From Rhodoblastus acidophilus (lineage in GTDB: Bacteria; Pseudomonadota; Alphaproteobacteria; Rhizobiales; Beijerinckiaceae), in contig NZ_FYDG01000001.1 in the NCBI RefSeq assembly GCF_900187365.1, positions 1 through 64,000 on the forward strand: a stretch of DNA of 64,000 nucleotides, read 5' to 3'. The notes beneath the pieces were generated by a model. The model did not search any database. It saw nothing but the letters and a program-made list of their open reading frames with translations, and had not been told where the DNA came from. How positions within the stretch are numbered: position 1 is the first letter of the stretch; every line of letters begins with the position of its first letter. The position numbers and the translations under genes are program-made. Below, piece by piece: positions 1 to 7,904 of this stretch.

Positions 1-423
1 GACTTTGTCTCCTACAAGGACCGGCGCGCCGTCGCCTCGGCGCTGAAGCAGATCTATCGCGCCAAAGACGCCGCTGCGGGCGAGCGGGAGCTCGACGCCT
101 TTGCCGACGGGCCCTGGGGACGAAAGTATCCGGCGATCGCCCAATCCTGGCGGCGTCACTGGAGCGAAGTCATTCCATTCTTTGCGTTTCCCGACGACGT
201 GCGCCGGATCATCTACACAACGAATTCCATCGAGTCCTTGAACGCGAAATTGCGTCGCGCGGTGCGCGCTCGCGGGCATTTTCCGACCGACGACAGCGTG
301 ACGAAGCTGCTGTATCTCGTGTTGAACCTGGCGCAAAAAGAATGGAAAATGCCGCCGCGCGAATGGGTGATGGCGAAAGCTCAATTCGCCATCCTGTTCC
401 CGGATCGGTTCAGCTTGGCATGA
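1..423 (+). CDS. IS256-family (Mutator-type) transposase, C-terminal part
   Basis: This is a DDE transposase that would catalyse movement of the surrounding insertion sequence. Frame 1 is open from base 1 to the TGA at 421-423, giving 140 visible residues; the N-terminal two thirds, including the first two catalytic aspartates, lie outside the window. The visible block TTNSIESLNAKLRR is the conserved IS256 C-terminal region that carries the catalytic glutamate (the E of SIESLN). It is followed by a basic stretch and a KLLYLVL helix typical of this family. Whether the complete element is intact cannot be judged here. The family assignment is firm from the motif. Confidence 0.9.
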   Translation, partial: DFVSYKDRRAVASALKQIYRAKDAAAGERELDAFADGPWGRKYPAIAQSWRRHWSEVIPFFAFPDDVRRIIYTTNSIESLNAKLRRAVRARGHFPTDDSVTKLLYLVLNLAQKEWKMPPREWVMAKAQFAILFPDRFSLA

Positions 424-464
424 AAACGGAACCCGCCTTCACACGGAATTCCTGACAGTCTCCC
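1..464 (+). mobile_element. Right end of an IS256-family insertion sequence
   Basis: The transposase frame is open at the left window edge and is followed within about 40 bp by a tract (about 424-464) containing TTCACACGGAATTCCTGACA. That tract resembles the terminal inverted repeats of IS256-type elements, which read GACTGTCAGGAAT...GTGTGAA inward from the tip. The left end lies outside the window, so the exact tip and target duplication cannot be defined. The right boundary is approximate. Confidence 0.7.
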
Positions 465-864
465 ATTCGAGATATTCGTGTCTGCTCACGGCCATTCGGT
501 TCTAATCCTCGGTACCTCATCAGTACCCCAGACAAGTACCCCACAGCGTAGCCCTAGGCAATTGAATTTCAAGGATTTCATTGGGTTAAAGCATGAGCTA
601 CGGAGTTTCCAGGTTCCCCAGCCACTACTGACTTAGACTCCTGACATTCAAAGTCTTTCTCAGATGCCTCACACGGCATCTCCGAAGCGCGGCCTTAACG
701 CTCCCACATCACCCGGAAGCGAGGCGTCTAAACACCTGGCGCACCTTTAAAAGCAAATCTCGAGATGCGCTATGCCAAAGCCTCCATCCCCCTGAAACTA
801 CACAAAGAACACGCATCGCAGCCGCGAGGCGAGCGGCCAGATCCGGCCGCCCCTCCCCGATGCG
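465..864. other. Non-coding stretch downstream of the IS end
   Basis: About 400 bp without a convincing gene on either strand. It is less GC-rich in its first half than the rest of the window. It contains three spaced GTACC motifs (512-540, listed separately). Short reading frames here lack ribosome binding sites and recognisable content. It probably represents remnant DNA around an insertion or integration site, but nothing in it proves this. Confidence 0.4.
512..540. repeat. Three spaced GTACC motifs
   Basis: GTACC occurs at 512-516, 523-527 and 536-540, the last two in the context AGTACCCCA. Spacing is 11 and 13 bp, close to one helical turn, so a protein could bind all three on similar faces. 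Arm-type integrase sites sometimes look like this, but no integrase gene is visible in the window. Function is unknown. Confidence 0.3.
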
Positions 865-1365
865 TCAGTCGCGCCTGGCGCCACCGAACAACAGCGCCAT
901 GGCTTTGCTCTGGGCTTCGCGCCCTTCGGCCACGCTGGCCAGATTCGCCTGTGGTCCGGAAACGGCGAAGCCCGCGCCCTGCAATTGCGCCACCAGCGAC
1001 TCGACCGGGCGCCCGGTCAGCGGCGCCACCGCCGTAAGCGGCGCTTTGGCGATGGCGTTCATCGCCAGAACCGGCGGCGGCGCGCTCTTGCCGCCGCCGA
1101 GCGGCAGAAACGAAGCCAAAAGCAGCACGGCGAACCCAGCGATGACGCCGCGGCCGGCCGCGCTGGATACGAAATAGCGCTTGAACGCGCCCCAGTTGGC
1201 CCAGGCATGAAAGCCGACGCCGCCCACGAACGCCCAGCCCAGCCATTCATGCGCCAGCTTGTTCAGCCCGGCCGCTTGGTGAAAAAACATCAAGACGCCG
1301 GTGACCGCCATCAGGCCGAAGGCCCCGATGGTCACGGGCGTGGCCCATTCACGCGAAATTTTCAT
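865..1365 (-). CDS. DUF4405-like small membrane protein
   Basis: A 166-residue protein with three predicted membrane segments (about residues 9-31, 41-60 and 74-92), followed by a soluble C-terminal tail of about 70 residues. Histidines lie in or next to the helices (FFHQ, LAHEW, GFHAW), an arrangement seen in DUF4405 and cytochrome-b-like membrane proteins that may bind heme. No ligand can be proven from sequence. The ATG is preceded by GGAAGGA at a good distance, which supports this start. It stands alone between the insertion-sequence remnant and a divergent rRNA methyltransferase gene. The family call is by resemblance; the role is unknown. Confidence 0.6.
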   Translation of the reverse strand: MKISREWATPVTIGAFGLMAVTGVLMFFHQAAGLNKLAHEWLGWAFVGGVGFHAWANWGAFKRYFVSSAAGRGVIAGFAVLLLASFLPLGGGKSAPPPVLAMNAIAKAPLTAVAPLTGRPVESLVAQLQGAGFAVSGPQANLASVAEGREAQSKAMALLFGGARRD

Positions 1366-1650
1366 GACTTTCCTTCCCGTCGGATTCCCGCCCGTCGCGC
1401 AACCGCGCGCAAACAGGCCTGCAAGCGAGGCGCACCATCGCCCGTTTTGCTGACCGCCATCTGAAGCGGCGGGCGATCGCCGTTCAGCTCTCTGTCAGCT
1501 TGCCGCGACGCGGCGCAGGGCCGCCGCTGCAAACGGCCAAAAAAACGATGAAATCGCCGTGAACTTGCCCTATGTACGGGCGAATGTCGTCTTCATGCCC
1601 CTGAATGGCGCGCAATTTGCTAAACTCCGAGCGGTCCTTCAGGAACGTCC

Positions 1651-2550
1651 ATGCCCTTCGATAATGTTTTCGGCGCACCGCCGTCGGAACTCGCTGAACT
1701 TTCGCCCCATGTCCGGCAATTCTCCCCGCTCAGCCCCGGCGCCGAGCGGCTGGAGGAGGCTGTTGGCCTCGACAATGTCGCCATGCTCGCCCCGCCTGGG
1801 GCTATCGAGCGCCGCGCCGTGCTGGCGATGGCTCTGCGGGCCTTGCAGCCGGGCGCGCCGCTGCTGGCGATGGCGCCCAAGGACAAGGGCGGCGGACGCT
1901 TGGCCAAGGATCTCGCCGATCTCGGCTGCGCCTGCGTCGAATCGGCCAAGCGCCACCATCGCATCTGCCTGACGCGGAACAGCGGCGACGCCGAGGCCAT
2001 CGAGGCCGCGATTCGCGCCGGGGCGCCGCGCCTGTCCGAAACGCTCGGCCTGTGGACCCAACCAGGCGTATTCTCCTGGGACCGGCTCGATCCCGGAACC
2101 GCCCTGCTCGCCGACCATCTCCCGCAATTTTCAGGGCGAGGCGCCGATTTCGGCTGCGGCCTCGGCGTGCTGGCGCATCGGATTCTGGCCTCGGCGCGGG
2201 TCAAGTCGCTGCTGATGGTCGATGTGGACCGCCGCGCCGTCGATCTCTGCGCCCGCAATGTCGCGGATTCACGGGCGCGAATCGTCTGGGACGACGTGCG
2301 GCGGCTGAAAAAGCCCGAACCGCTGGATTTCGTGGTGATGAACCCGCCCTTCCACGACGCCGGCCGCGAAAACAAGGGCCTGGGCCTCGCCTTCATCGAA
2401 CGCGCCGCCGAAGTGCTGCGCTCGGGCGGCGCCTGCTGGCTGGTCGCCAACCGCCACCTGCCCTATGAGGCGGCGCTCGAAGAAAAATTCCGCTCGGTGG
2501 CGCCTGTCGCCACAGCCGCCGGCTTCAAAGTGATCGAGGCGGTGAAGTGA
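1651..2550 (+). CDS. rsmC: Class I SAM-dependent methyltransferase, RsmC-like (16S rRNA guanine-N2)
   Basis: A 299-residue protein matching the two-lobe RsmC/RlmG layout. A degenerate N-terminal lobe (about 1-130) precedes a catalytic Rossmann lobe with the SAM-binding motif DFGCGLGVLA (about 167-176) and the catalytic NPPFHD motif (about 231-236). NPPF is the signature of N-methyltransferases acting on exocyclic amino groups, and the RsmC family modifies G1207 of 16S rRNA. The ATG is preceded by AGGAA. The stop overlaps the start of the next gene, an RsuA-type pseudouridine synthase, by 4 bases. The two therefore look like a small rRNA-modification operon. The exact target base is inferred from the family. 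Confidence 0.8.
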   Translation: MPFDNVFGAPPSELAELSPHVRQFSPLSPGAERLEEAVGLDNVAMLAPPGAIERRAVLAMALRALQPGAPLLAMAPKDKGGGRLAKDLADLGCACVESAKRHHRICLTRNSGDAEAIEAAIRAGAPRLSETLGLWTQPGVFSWDRLDPGTALLADHLPQFSGRGADFGCGLGVLAHRILASARVKSLLMVDVDRRAVDLCARNVADSRARIVWDDVRRLKKPEPLDFVVMNPPFHDAGRENKGLGLAFIERAAEVLRSGGACWLVANRHLPYEAALEEKFRSVAPVATAAGFKVIEAVK

Positions 2551-3275
2551 AAACCGTCCGACTCGACAGGCTGCTGGGCAATCTCGGCTATGGCTCGCGC
2601 CGCGAGATCGCGATGCTCGCGCGATACGGCCGCATCTGGCTCGACGGCGCCGCCCTGCGCGATTCCGGCGCGAAAATCGCCCTCGACGCCGCCGCCGGGC
2701 TGGAAGTGGACAGGGAAAAGCTCGATCCCCTGCCCGGCCTGACGCTGATGATGCACAAGCCGGTCGGCGTCACCTGTTCGCATAAGGAGGCGGGACCGCT
2801 GGTCTATGGCCTGCTGCCCGAGCGCTGGCGCCGCCGCGATCCAGCGATCTCGTCCGTCGGCCGGCTCGACAAGGACACGTCCGGCCTGCTGCTGCTCACC
2901 GATGACGGCGCGCTGCTGCACAGAATCATCTCGCCCAAAACCGAAATCGCCAAAACCTATCGCGCCACGCTCGCCCGCGACCTTTCAGGCGCGGAAGCCG
3001 CGCTGTTCGCCTCGGGAACGCTGCTGCTGGAGGGCGAGGCCAACCCGGTCCTGCCGGCCCGCCTCGACGTTCTCGGACCGCGCGAGGCTTTGCTGACCCT
3101 GGTCGAGGGCCGCTATCATCAGGCCCGCCGCATGTTCGCGGCGGCCGGCAACCATGTCGAGGCGCTGCATCGCGAGCGAATCGGCGGCCTGGCCCTGCCG
3201 CCCGACCTCGCGCCGGGCGAATGGATCGTCCTGTCGCAGGACGAGATCGACGCGGCGCTGAACGGCGCGCTTTAG
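2547..3275 (+). CDS. rsuA: 16S rRNA pseudouridine synthase, RsuA/RluE family
   Basis: A 242-residue enzyme converting uridine to pseudouridine in rRNA. An N-terminal S4 RNA-binding domain (about 1-60, RLDRLLGNLGYGSRREI) is followed by the catalytic domain. That domain carries the motif GRLDKDTSGLLLLTDDG, whose aspartate is the nucleophile, and a C-terminal EGRYHQARRMFAAAGNHVEALHRERIGGL block typical in RsuA for position 516 of 16S rRNA. The start overlaps the preceding methyltransferase stop (ATGA), so the two are probably translationally coupled. Its TAG stop overlaps the stop codon of the convergent carboxypeptidase gene. RluE/RluB-type 23S specificity cannot be excluded. Confidence 0.85.
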   Translation: MKTVRLDRLLGNLGYGSRREIAMLARYGRIWLDGAALRDSGAKIALDAAAGLEVDREKLDPLPGLTLMMHKPVGVTCSHKEAGPLVYGLLPERWRRRDPAISSVGRLDKDTSGLLLLTDDGALLHRIISPKTEIAKTYRATLARDLSGAEAALFASGTLLLEGEANPVLPARLDVLGPREALLTLVEGRYHQARRMFAAAGNHVEALHRERIGGLALPPDLAPGEWIVLSQDEIDAALNGAL

Positions 3276-4477
3276 CGTGCCTCGGCCGACGCTTCCACCG
3301 TCGCCGGCTTCTTGCCGGTCTTGCTGAAGGCGTAGTTCAGCGCCTTGTGGAACACCTGCAAGCCCAGTTCGAACGCCGCGTCCTTGGCGCGCTGGCTCAG
3401 GTCGCCCAGCTCCACCGATTCGCCGGTCTTCAACGGCGCGTCCAGCGCCAGCGTCGCGCCATGGTAGATTTTCAGCCGCGCCACGGTCCGGCCGGCCTCC
3501 ACCGGAGCCAGCAGCGGGCCTTCGTAAACGATCTTGCCGGTCAACTTTTCCGCAGAACCGCGGGCGGCCATCAATTGCACCGGCGCCTCGGTCACCAGCG
3601 GAACATCGCTCGCGGCGCCGCCATAGACGCGGGCCACGCCCACCTCCTCGCCAGCCGCGAACAGGTCGCGCACCTCAAAGCCCCGGAAACCCCAGTTGAA
3701 CAGCTTGCGCGACTCCTCGGCGCGATCCTTGGCGTTTTTCGCGTCGAGCACGACCACGATCAGCCGCCGTCCGCCGTTCACCGCCGAGCCGACCAGATTG
3801 AAGCCGCCGTCCGGCAGATTGCCGACCTTCAGCCCGTCGCCGGCGACCTCGTTGAACAGAATGGGGTTGCGGTTGAGCTGCCGCACCTTGCTCCAAGTGA
3901 ACTCCTTCTCGCCGAAGAAGTGGTAATAATCGGGATAGGCGGTGATGATGTTCAGGGCGAGCGCGGCGAGATCGCGGGCGCTCACCGTCTGCGCGGCGTT
4001 GGGCGAGCCCCAGGCGTCGATGAAATGACTGTGCGTCATGCCCAGTTCGCCGGCGCGCTTGTTCATCATGGCGGCGAAGCTTTCCTCCGAGCCGCCCAAG
4101 CCTTCCGCCAGCGCGATCGCCGCGTCGGCGCCCGACTGCACAATCAGCCCGCGCAGCAAATCCTCGACCCGCACGCTGGAGCCGAGCCGCGCGAACATCG
4201 AGGCCCCGCCCTGCGCGGTCTTCCAGGCGTGTTCGGAAATCGGGAACGCCGTGTCGAGCGTGATCTTGCCGCCCTTGAGATCGCGGAATACCAACTCCGC
4301 CGTCATCAGTTTGGCGAGTGAGGCCGGCGCGGTGGGCTCGTCGGCGGCCTTGTCGAACAGCACGGCCCCGGTGCCGACGTCCATCACCAGCGCGCGCGGG
4401 ACAATAGTGGAGACGGACTGCGCGGCGGCGCCGGCCACAGCCCAGAACATCAAAAACAGGACGGCGATCGTTCTCAC
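3272..4477 (-). CDS. D-alanyl-D-alanine carboxypeptidase family protein (PBP5-like) with altered active-site motifs
   Basis: A 401-residue exported penicillin-binding protein of the DacA/C/F family, which trims the terminal D-Ala from peptidoglycan stem peptides. A signal peptide occupies about residues 1-19. The nucleophile motif SLAKLM (SxxK) is intact near residue 53. The second motif, normally SGN, reads SGA (in QSGADAAIALAEG). The third motif, normally KTG, reads KVG (in DGLKVGNLPDGG). A C-terminal PBP5-type beta domain and an amphipathic tail follow. The GTG start is chosen because GAGGG lies just upstream and the signal peptide begins there. The motif changes may reduce or retune activity; the fold assignment is firm. 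Confidence 0.85.
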   Translation of the reverse strand: MRTIAVLFLMFWAVAGAAAQSVSTIVPRALVMDVGTGAVLFDKAADEPTAPASLAKLMTAELVFRDLKGGKITLDTAFPISEHAWKTAQGGASMFARLGSSVRVEDLLRGLIVQSGADAAIALAEGLGGSEESFAAMMNKRAGELGMTHSHFIDAWGSPNAAQTVSARDLAALALNIITAYPDYYHFFGEKEFTWSKVRQLNRNPILFNEVAGDGLKVGNLPDGGFNLVGSAVNGGRRLIVVVLDAKNAKDRAEESRKLFNWGFRGFEVRDLFAAGEEVGVARVYGGAASDVPLVTEAPVQLMAARGSAEKLTGKIVYEGPLLAPVEAGRTVARLKIYHGATLALDAPLKTGESVELGDLSQRAKDAAFELGLQVFHKALNYAFSKTGKKPATVEASAEAR

Positions 4478-4596
4478 GCGGCCCTCGATCTCGCAATCGT
4501 TGCAATCGGCCGCGCCATGCTGCGAAGCAGCAGGCGCGCTCTATCTTTACGCGATTGCGAAGGCCACGCCAACGCCGGAAATCGCCAATCGCGCGA

Positions 4597-5577
4597 TCAG
4601 CGCCGCGATACGCGAATCGGCGTATCGGCCCCCGGTGTCGTTCCGAGGTAAAGCGGCCGCTGCGGCGGGGCCGGCGGATGCGAGGGAAGCTGGGCCAGCG
4701 GGCGCAGATCGTTCAGCGTCAACGGCTGTTCGGTCGCAGGTTTCACCGGCGGCGTCGGCGGCGCCGGATGAATGGAAGCCTGCCGCTCGGGACGCGGCGG
4801 CGGCGGCGGGACTTCCGCCGCACGACGCTCCGGCTGGACCGATTCGCGCGGCGCCGTCGCTTGTTGAATCATGGCGACGCGCTCGATCTCGCGCGCGGTC
4901 TGCGCCGGCGCCGGCTGTTCCGCCGGCGGCTCGGCGCGATCGGCCACCATGGTCGGCGACAGCGCGAAATCGTCGAGGCGCGCCGGGGCGCCGTCGGTGC
5001 GCAGCGTCGCCATCAGCTTCTCGTCGTCCGAACCGCCCAGCGACGCCTTGCCGACATATTCGACCTTCACCTTGGCGGTGCCGAATCGGCGGTAGTCGAG
5101 CGCCTCGGCGGCGCGCGAGGACAGATCCATGATGCGGTTGTCGTGATAGGGGCCGCGGTCGTTCACGCGCACGATGATGGAGCGGTGATTGCGCAGGTTG
5201 GTGATGCGCGCATAGCTCGGCAGCGGCATGGTCGGGTGGGCGCCGCTGACCGAATCCTTGTCGTAAACCTCGCCATTGGCGGTGCGCCGCCCATGGAACG
5301 CGTCGCCATACCAGGAGGCCAGACCGACGCCGGCGAACTTGCGCTCGCTCGGCACATACGTCTTGCCGGCGACCGAATAGGGTTTCCCGACCAGATACTG
5401 GCCGCCGCCCTTCGGCACGTCCTCGCCGTCGGCCACTACGCGCGGGCTGGCGCGGCCATAGGTGGATTCCGGGAAATATTCTTTGCCATGGGTCTTGAGC
5501 TGCGCCTGCCGCTGCTGCGCGCAACCGCCAAGGCCAAGAACGGCGACGACAAGGCTGAGGGTGACGAAGCGATTCAT
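4597..5577 (-). CDS. rlpA: RlpA-family septal-ring lytic transglycosylase lipoprotein
   Basis: A 326-residue envelope lipoprotein. The RlpA family cleaves naked glycan strands lacking stem peptides, often at the division septum. The chosen ATG opens a lipoprotein signal ending in the lipobox LGGC (about residue 19); longer in-frame starts would bury this signal. The double-psi beta-barrel follows with ASWYGDAFHGRRTANGE and VRVNDRGPYHDNRIMDLS, the conserved RlpA motifs. The C-terminal half is proline/alanine-rich and disordered, and no SPOR peptidoglycan-binding domain is evident. It sits just upstream, on the same strand, of the carboxypeptidase gene that would remove stem-peptide D-Ala, which fits a shared cell-wall role. 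Confidence 0.85.
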   Translation of the reverse strand: MNRFVTLSLVVAVLGLGGCAQQRQAQLKTHGKEYFPESTYGRASPRVVADGEDVPKGGGQYLVGKPYSVAGKTYVPSERKFAGVGLASWYGDAFHGRRTANGEVYDKDSVSGAHPTMPLPSYARITNLRNHRSIIVRVNDRGPYHDNRIMDLSSRAAEALDYRRFGTAKVKVEYVGKASLGGSDDEKLMATLRTDGAPARLDDFALSPTMVADRAEPPAEQPAPAQTAREIERVAMIQQATAPRESVQPERRAAEVPPPPPRPERQASIHPAPPTPPVKPATEQPLTLNDLRPLAQLPSHPPAPPQRPLYLGTTPGADTPIRVSRR

Positions 5578-5805
5578 CCGGATCTGACATCCCCGTTGCG
5601 CCGCGCCGCCCATTGCGCGGGAGTTTAGTCTCATATTCCCTTTCGGCACCATGCGGTGCGAAAAGTTACCAAAAGGTTAAGACGCCTTTCCGGCGCACGC
5701 CCCCTAGGGATCACGGACTTGTGATCGTCACGGATTCTCCAGCAGATTGCGGCGGAAGTGCGACGCAGCCCCTGCGTATAAAGACGCATCCCCCAGCGGC
5801 GCCGG

Positions 5806-6261
5806 TCATGCCTGCTTGCGCCAGCCGCCCTCTTCGGTCTCGGCCCAATAGGCCGGAGCGACGCCAATGCGGCGCAAATCCTTCCATTGCGCCCGGGCGT
5901 CGTCGAGAAAACCGGGATCGCGCCCGTCGAACAATATGATCAGCCTTTGGTAACCTTGTTCGACGAAAGGCGCCGCGGCGACGCCTTCGAGCAGGAAACG
6001 GACCTGCGCGTCATTGGGATTGTCCGCCCCGAGCGTCAGCCAGACCGGCTGCAGCTCGGGGTCGCCATCCTTGGCGGCGCCGTGGGGCAGGAAGGAATCC
6101 TCGGCATAGGTCCAGAGCAGATCGTCGATCGCGGCCAGCCGCTCCGGCGTCGCCGCCTGCAGCACGGCGCGCCAGCCGCGCTGGCGCACGCGTTCGACCA
6201 GACTGGGCAGCGCCTGTTCCAGCCGGCGGCGCTGCAGCTGGTAGAACCAGACTTCGGTCAT
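5806..6261 (-). CDS. holC: DNA polymerase III subunit chi
   Basis: A 151-residue protein matching HolC, the clamp-loader accessory subunit that connects the replicase to single-strand binding protein. It begins MTEVWFYQLQRR and contains the family's LWTYAEDSFLPHGAAKDGDPELQPVWLT block, followed by RLIILFDGRDPGFLDDARAQWKDLR near the C-terminus. The pairing with pepA immediately upstream (27 bp apart, same strand) is the usual alphaproteobacterial pepA-holC arrangement and supports the call. Confidence 0.9.
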   Translation of the reverse strand: MTEVWFYQLQRRRLEQALPSLVERVRQRGWRAVLQAATPERLAAIDDLLWTYAEDSFLPHGAAKDGDPELQPVWLTLGADNPNDAQVRFLLEGVAAAPFVEQGYQRLIILFDGRDPGFLDDARAQWKDLRRIGVAPAYWAETEEGGWRKQA

Positions 6262-6288
6262 GTCGCCCGCGTGTCCCGTCGCGAAGGC

Positions 6289-7803
6289 TCAGCCCTCGTA
6301 AAAATCCCGCACGAGACGATCGAGCAGGCGCACGCCCCAGCCGGAGGCCCAGCTCTGGTTGAGGTCGCCGGCCGGCGAGCCCATCGCCGTGCCGGCGATG
6401 TCGAGATGCGCCCAGGGCGTGTCGTTGACGAAATGCTGCAGGAAATGCGCGGCGGTGATCGACCCGGCGTAGCGCCCGCCGGTGTTCTTGATATCGGCGA
6501 ATTTCGACTCGATCATCTTCTCGTAGGCGGCGCCCATCGGCATCCGCCACACTTTTTCGCCGGTGGCCTCGCCAGCCTTTTTCAGGTTTTCGGCGAGCGC
6601 GTCATTGTTGGAGAACAGGCCGGCGTAATCCTGGCCGAGCGAGACCAGAATGGCGCCGGTCAGCGTCGCCAGGTCGATCATGAAGGCCGGCTTGTAGGCG
6701 CTCTGCACGTGCCACAGCACGTCGGCCAGCACCAGCCGCCCTTCCGCGTCGGTGTTGATGATCTCGATGGTCGCCCCGGACATGGCGGTCACGATGTCGG
6801 ACGGACGCTGCGCCGCGCCGTCGGGCATGTTCTCGACCAGACCGAGCGCGCCGACCACATTGGCCTTGGCCTTGCGCAGAGCCAGCGCGCGCAAAAGGCC
6901 GGTGACGGCGGCGGCGCCGCCCATGTCGCCCTTCATGTCCTCCATGCCGGCGCCTGGCTTGATCGAAACGCCGCCGGAATCGAAGCACACGCCCTTGCCG
7001 ACGAAGGCGAGCGGCGCGTCGCCGGGCTTGCCGCCGTTCCAGCGCAGGATCACCACGCGGCTCGGCCGCGCCGAGCCCTGGCCGACGCCGAGCAGCGCCC
7101 GCATCCCCAGCTTCTCCATCGCGGGCACGTCGAGAATCTCGACCTCGACCCCGAGGCTTTCCAGCGCCTTGGCCTCCTCGGCGAAGGATTCGGGATAGAG
7201 CAGGTTCGGCGGCAGATTGACCAGCCGGCGCGCCAGATCGACGGAATCGGCGAGATCGGCGGCGGCGCCGATCGCCGCGCCGATCGCGCCGGCGTCCGGC
7301 CCGGCCAGCGCCACCTCGACCGGATCGTCGTTCTCCGGTTCGTCCTTCTTGGCCTTCTTCGTCTTGAACTGATCGAATTTATAGGAGCGCAGCCGCAGGC
7401 CCAGGGCGAAATCGCCCACGGCGGCCGCATCGGGCTGGGCGGCGAAATCGAAAATCACCCGAGCCAGCTTGGCCTTGCCGAGTTTCGCGGCGGCCACGCC
7501 GCCGAGGCGCAGGTAATCGACGGCCTCGCCGTCCTTGTCGGGCGCGGTTCCCAGCACGATCAGCTTTTGCGCGGCGAGGCCGGCCGGCGCGAGAAACTCC
7601 AGCGCCGTCCCGATCTTGCCCTTGAAGCCGGCGAATTCGGCCGAACCCGCCACCAGCCCGGCGGCGTCGCCGAGCAGGCGGGCGGTCTCGGCGCCGAGCG
7701 CCAAGTCCTTGCCCGCGAAGGCAATCAGGGTGAGAGCGCCCTTTTCGGGCGCGGCCAGGACGTCGGACAGCGGCAGAGCGCCGACGGAAAGCGCAGCGGA
7801 CAT
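6289..7803 (-). CDS. pepA: Leucyl aminopeptidase (M17)
   Basis: A 504-residue cytosolic metallopeptidase that removes N-terminal residues from peptides using two metal ions. The C-terminal catalytic domain carries the metal-binding and catalytic blocks [26 protein letters not shown] and the M17 signature NTDAEGRL. The N-terminal domain (about 1-170) includes a charged insert rich in K, D and E near residues 143-160. The ATG at 7803 is preferred over an upstream in-frame start because GAGG lies about 8 bases before it and the protein then aligns with family N-termini. It forms a pair with holC downstream. Confidence 0.92.
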   Translation of the reverse strand: MSAALSVGALPLSDVLAAPEKGALTLIAFAGKDLALGAETARLLGDAAGLVAGSAEFAGFKGKIGTALEFLAPAGLAAQKLIVLGTAPDKDGEAVDYLRLGGVAAAKLGKAKLARVIFDFAAQPDAAAVGDFALGLRLRSYKFDQFKTKKAKKDEPENDDPVEVALAGPDAGAIGAAIGAAADLADSVDLARRLVNLPPNLLYPESFAEEAKALESLGVEVEILDVPAMEKLGMRALLGVGQGSARPSRVVILRWNGGKPGDAPLAFVGKGVCFDSGGVSIKPGAGMEDMKGDMGGAAAVTGLLRALALRKAKANVVGALGLVENMPDGAAQRPSDIVTAMSGATIEIINTDAEGRLVLADVLWHVQSAYKPAFMIDLATLTGAILVSLGQDYAGLFSNNDALAENLKKAGEATGEKVWRMPMGAAYEKMIESKFADIKNTGGRYAGSITAAHFLQHFVNDTPWAHLDIAGTAMGSPAGDLNQSWASGWGVRLLDRLVRDFYEG

Positions 7804-7904
7804 TGCAACCTCGCAGCAGGGGCGGATTTCAGGAGTCGCGCCACTATGCGCGGGGGGGCGAGAGGGGTCAATGGCGCGCGGGTTCAAACGCGCGCCGGAA
7901 AAAC

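Noticed and set aside
5709-5726. GATCAC/GTGATC inverted repeat between rlpA and holC as a terminator
   Set aside because: A 6-bp stem with no U-tract; too weak to support.
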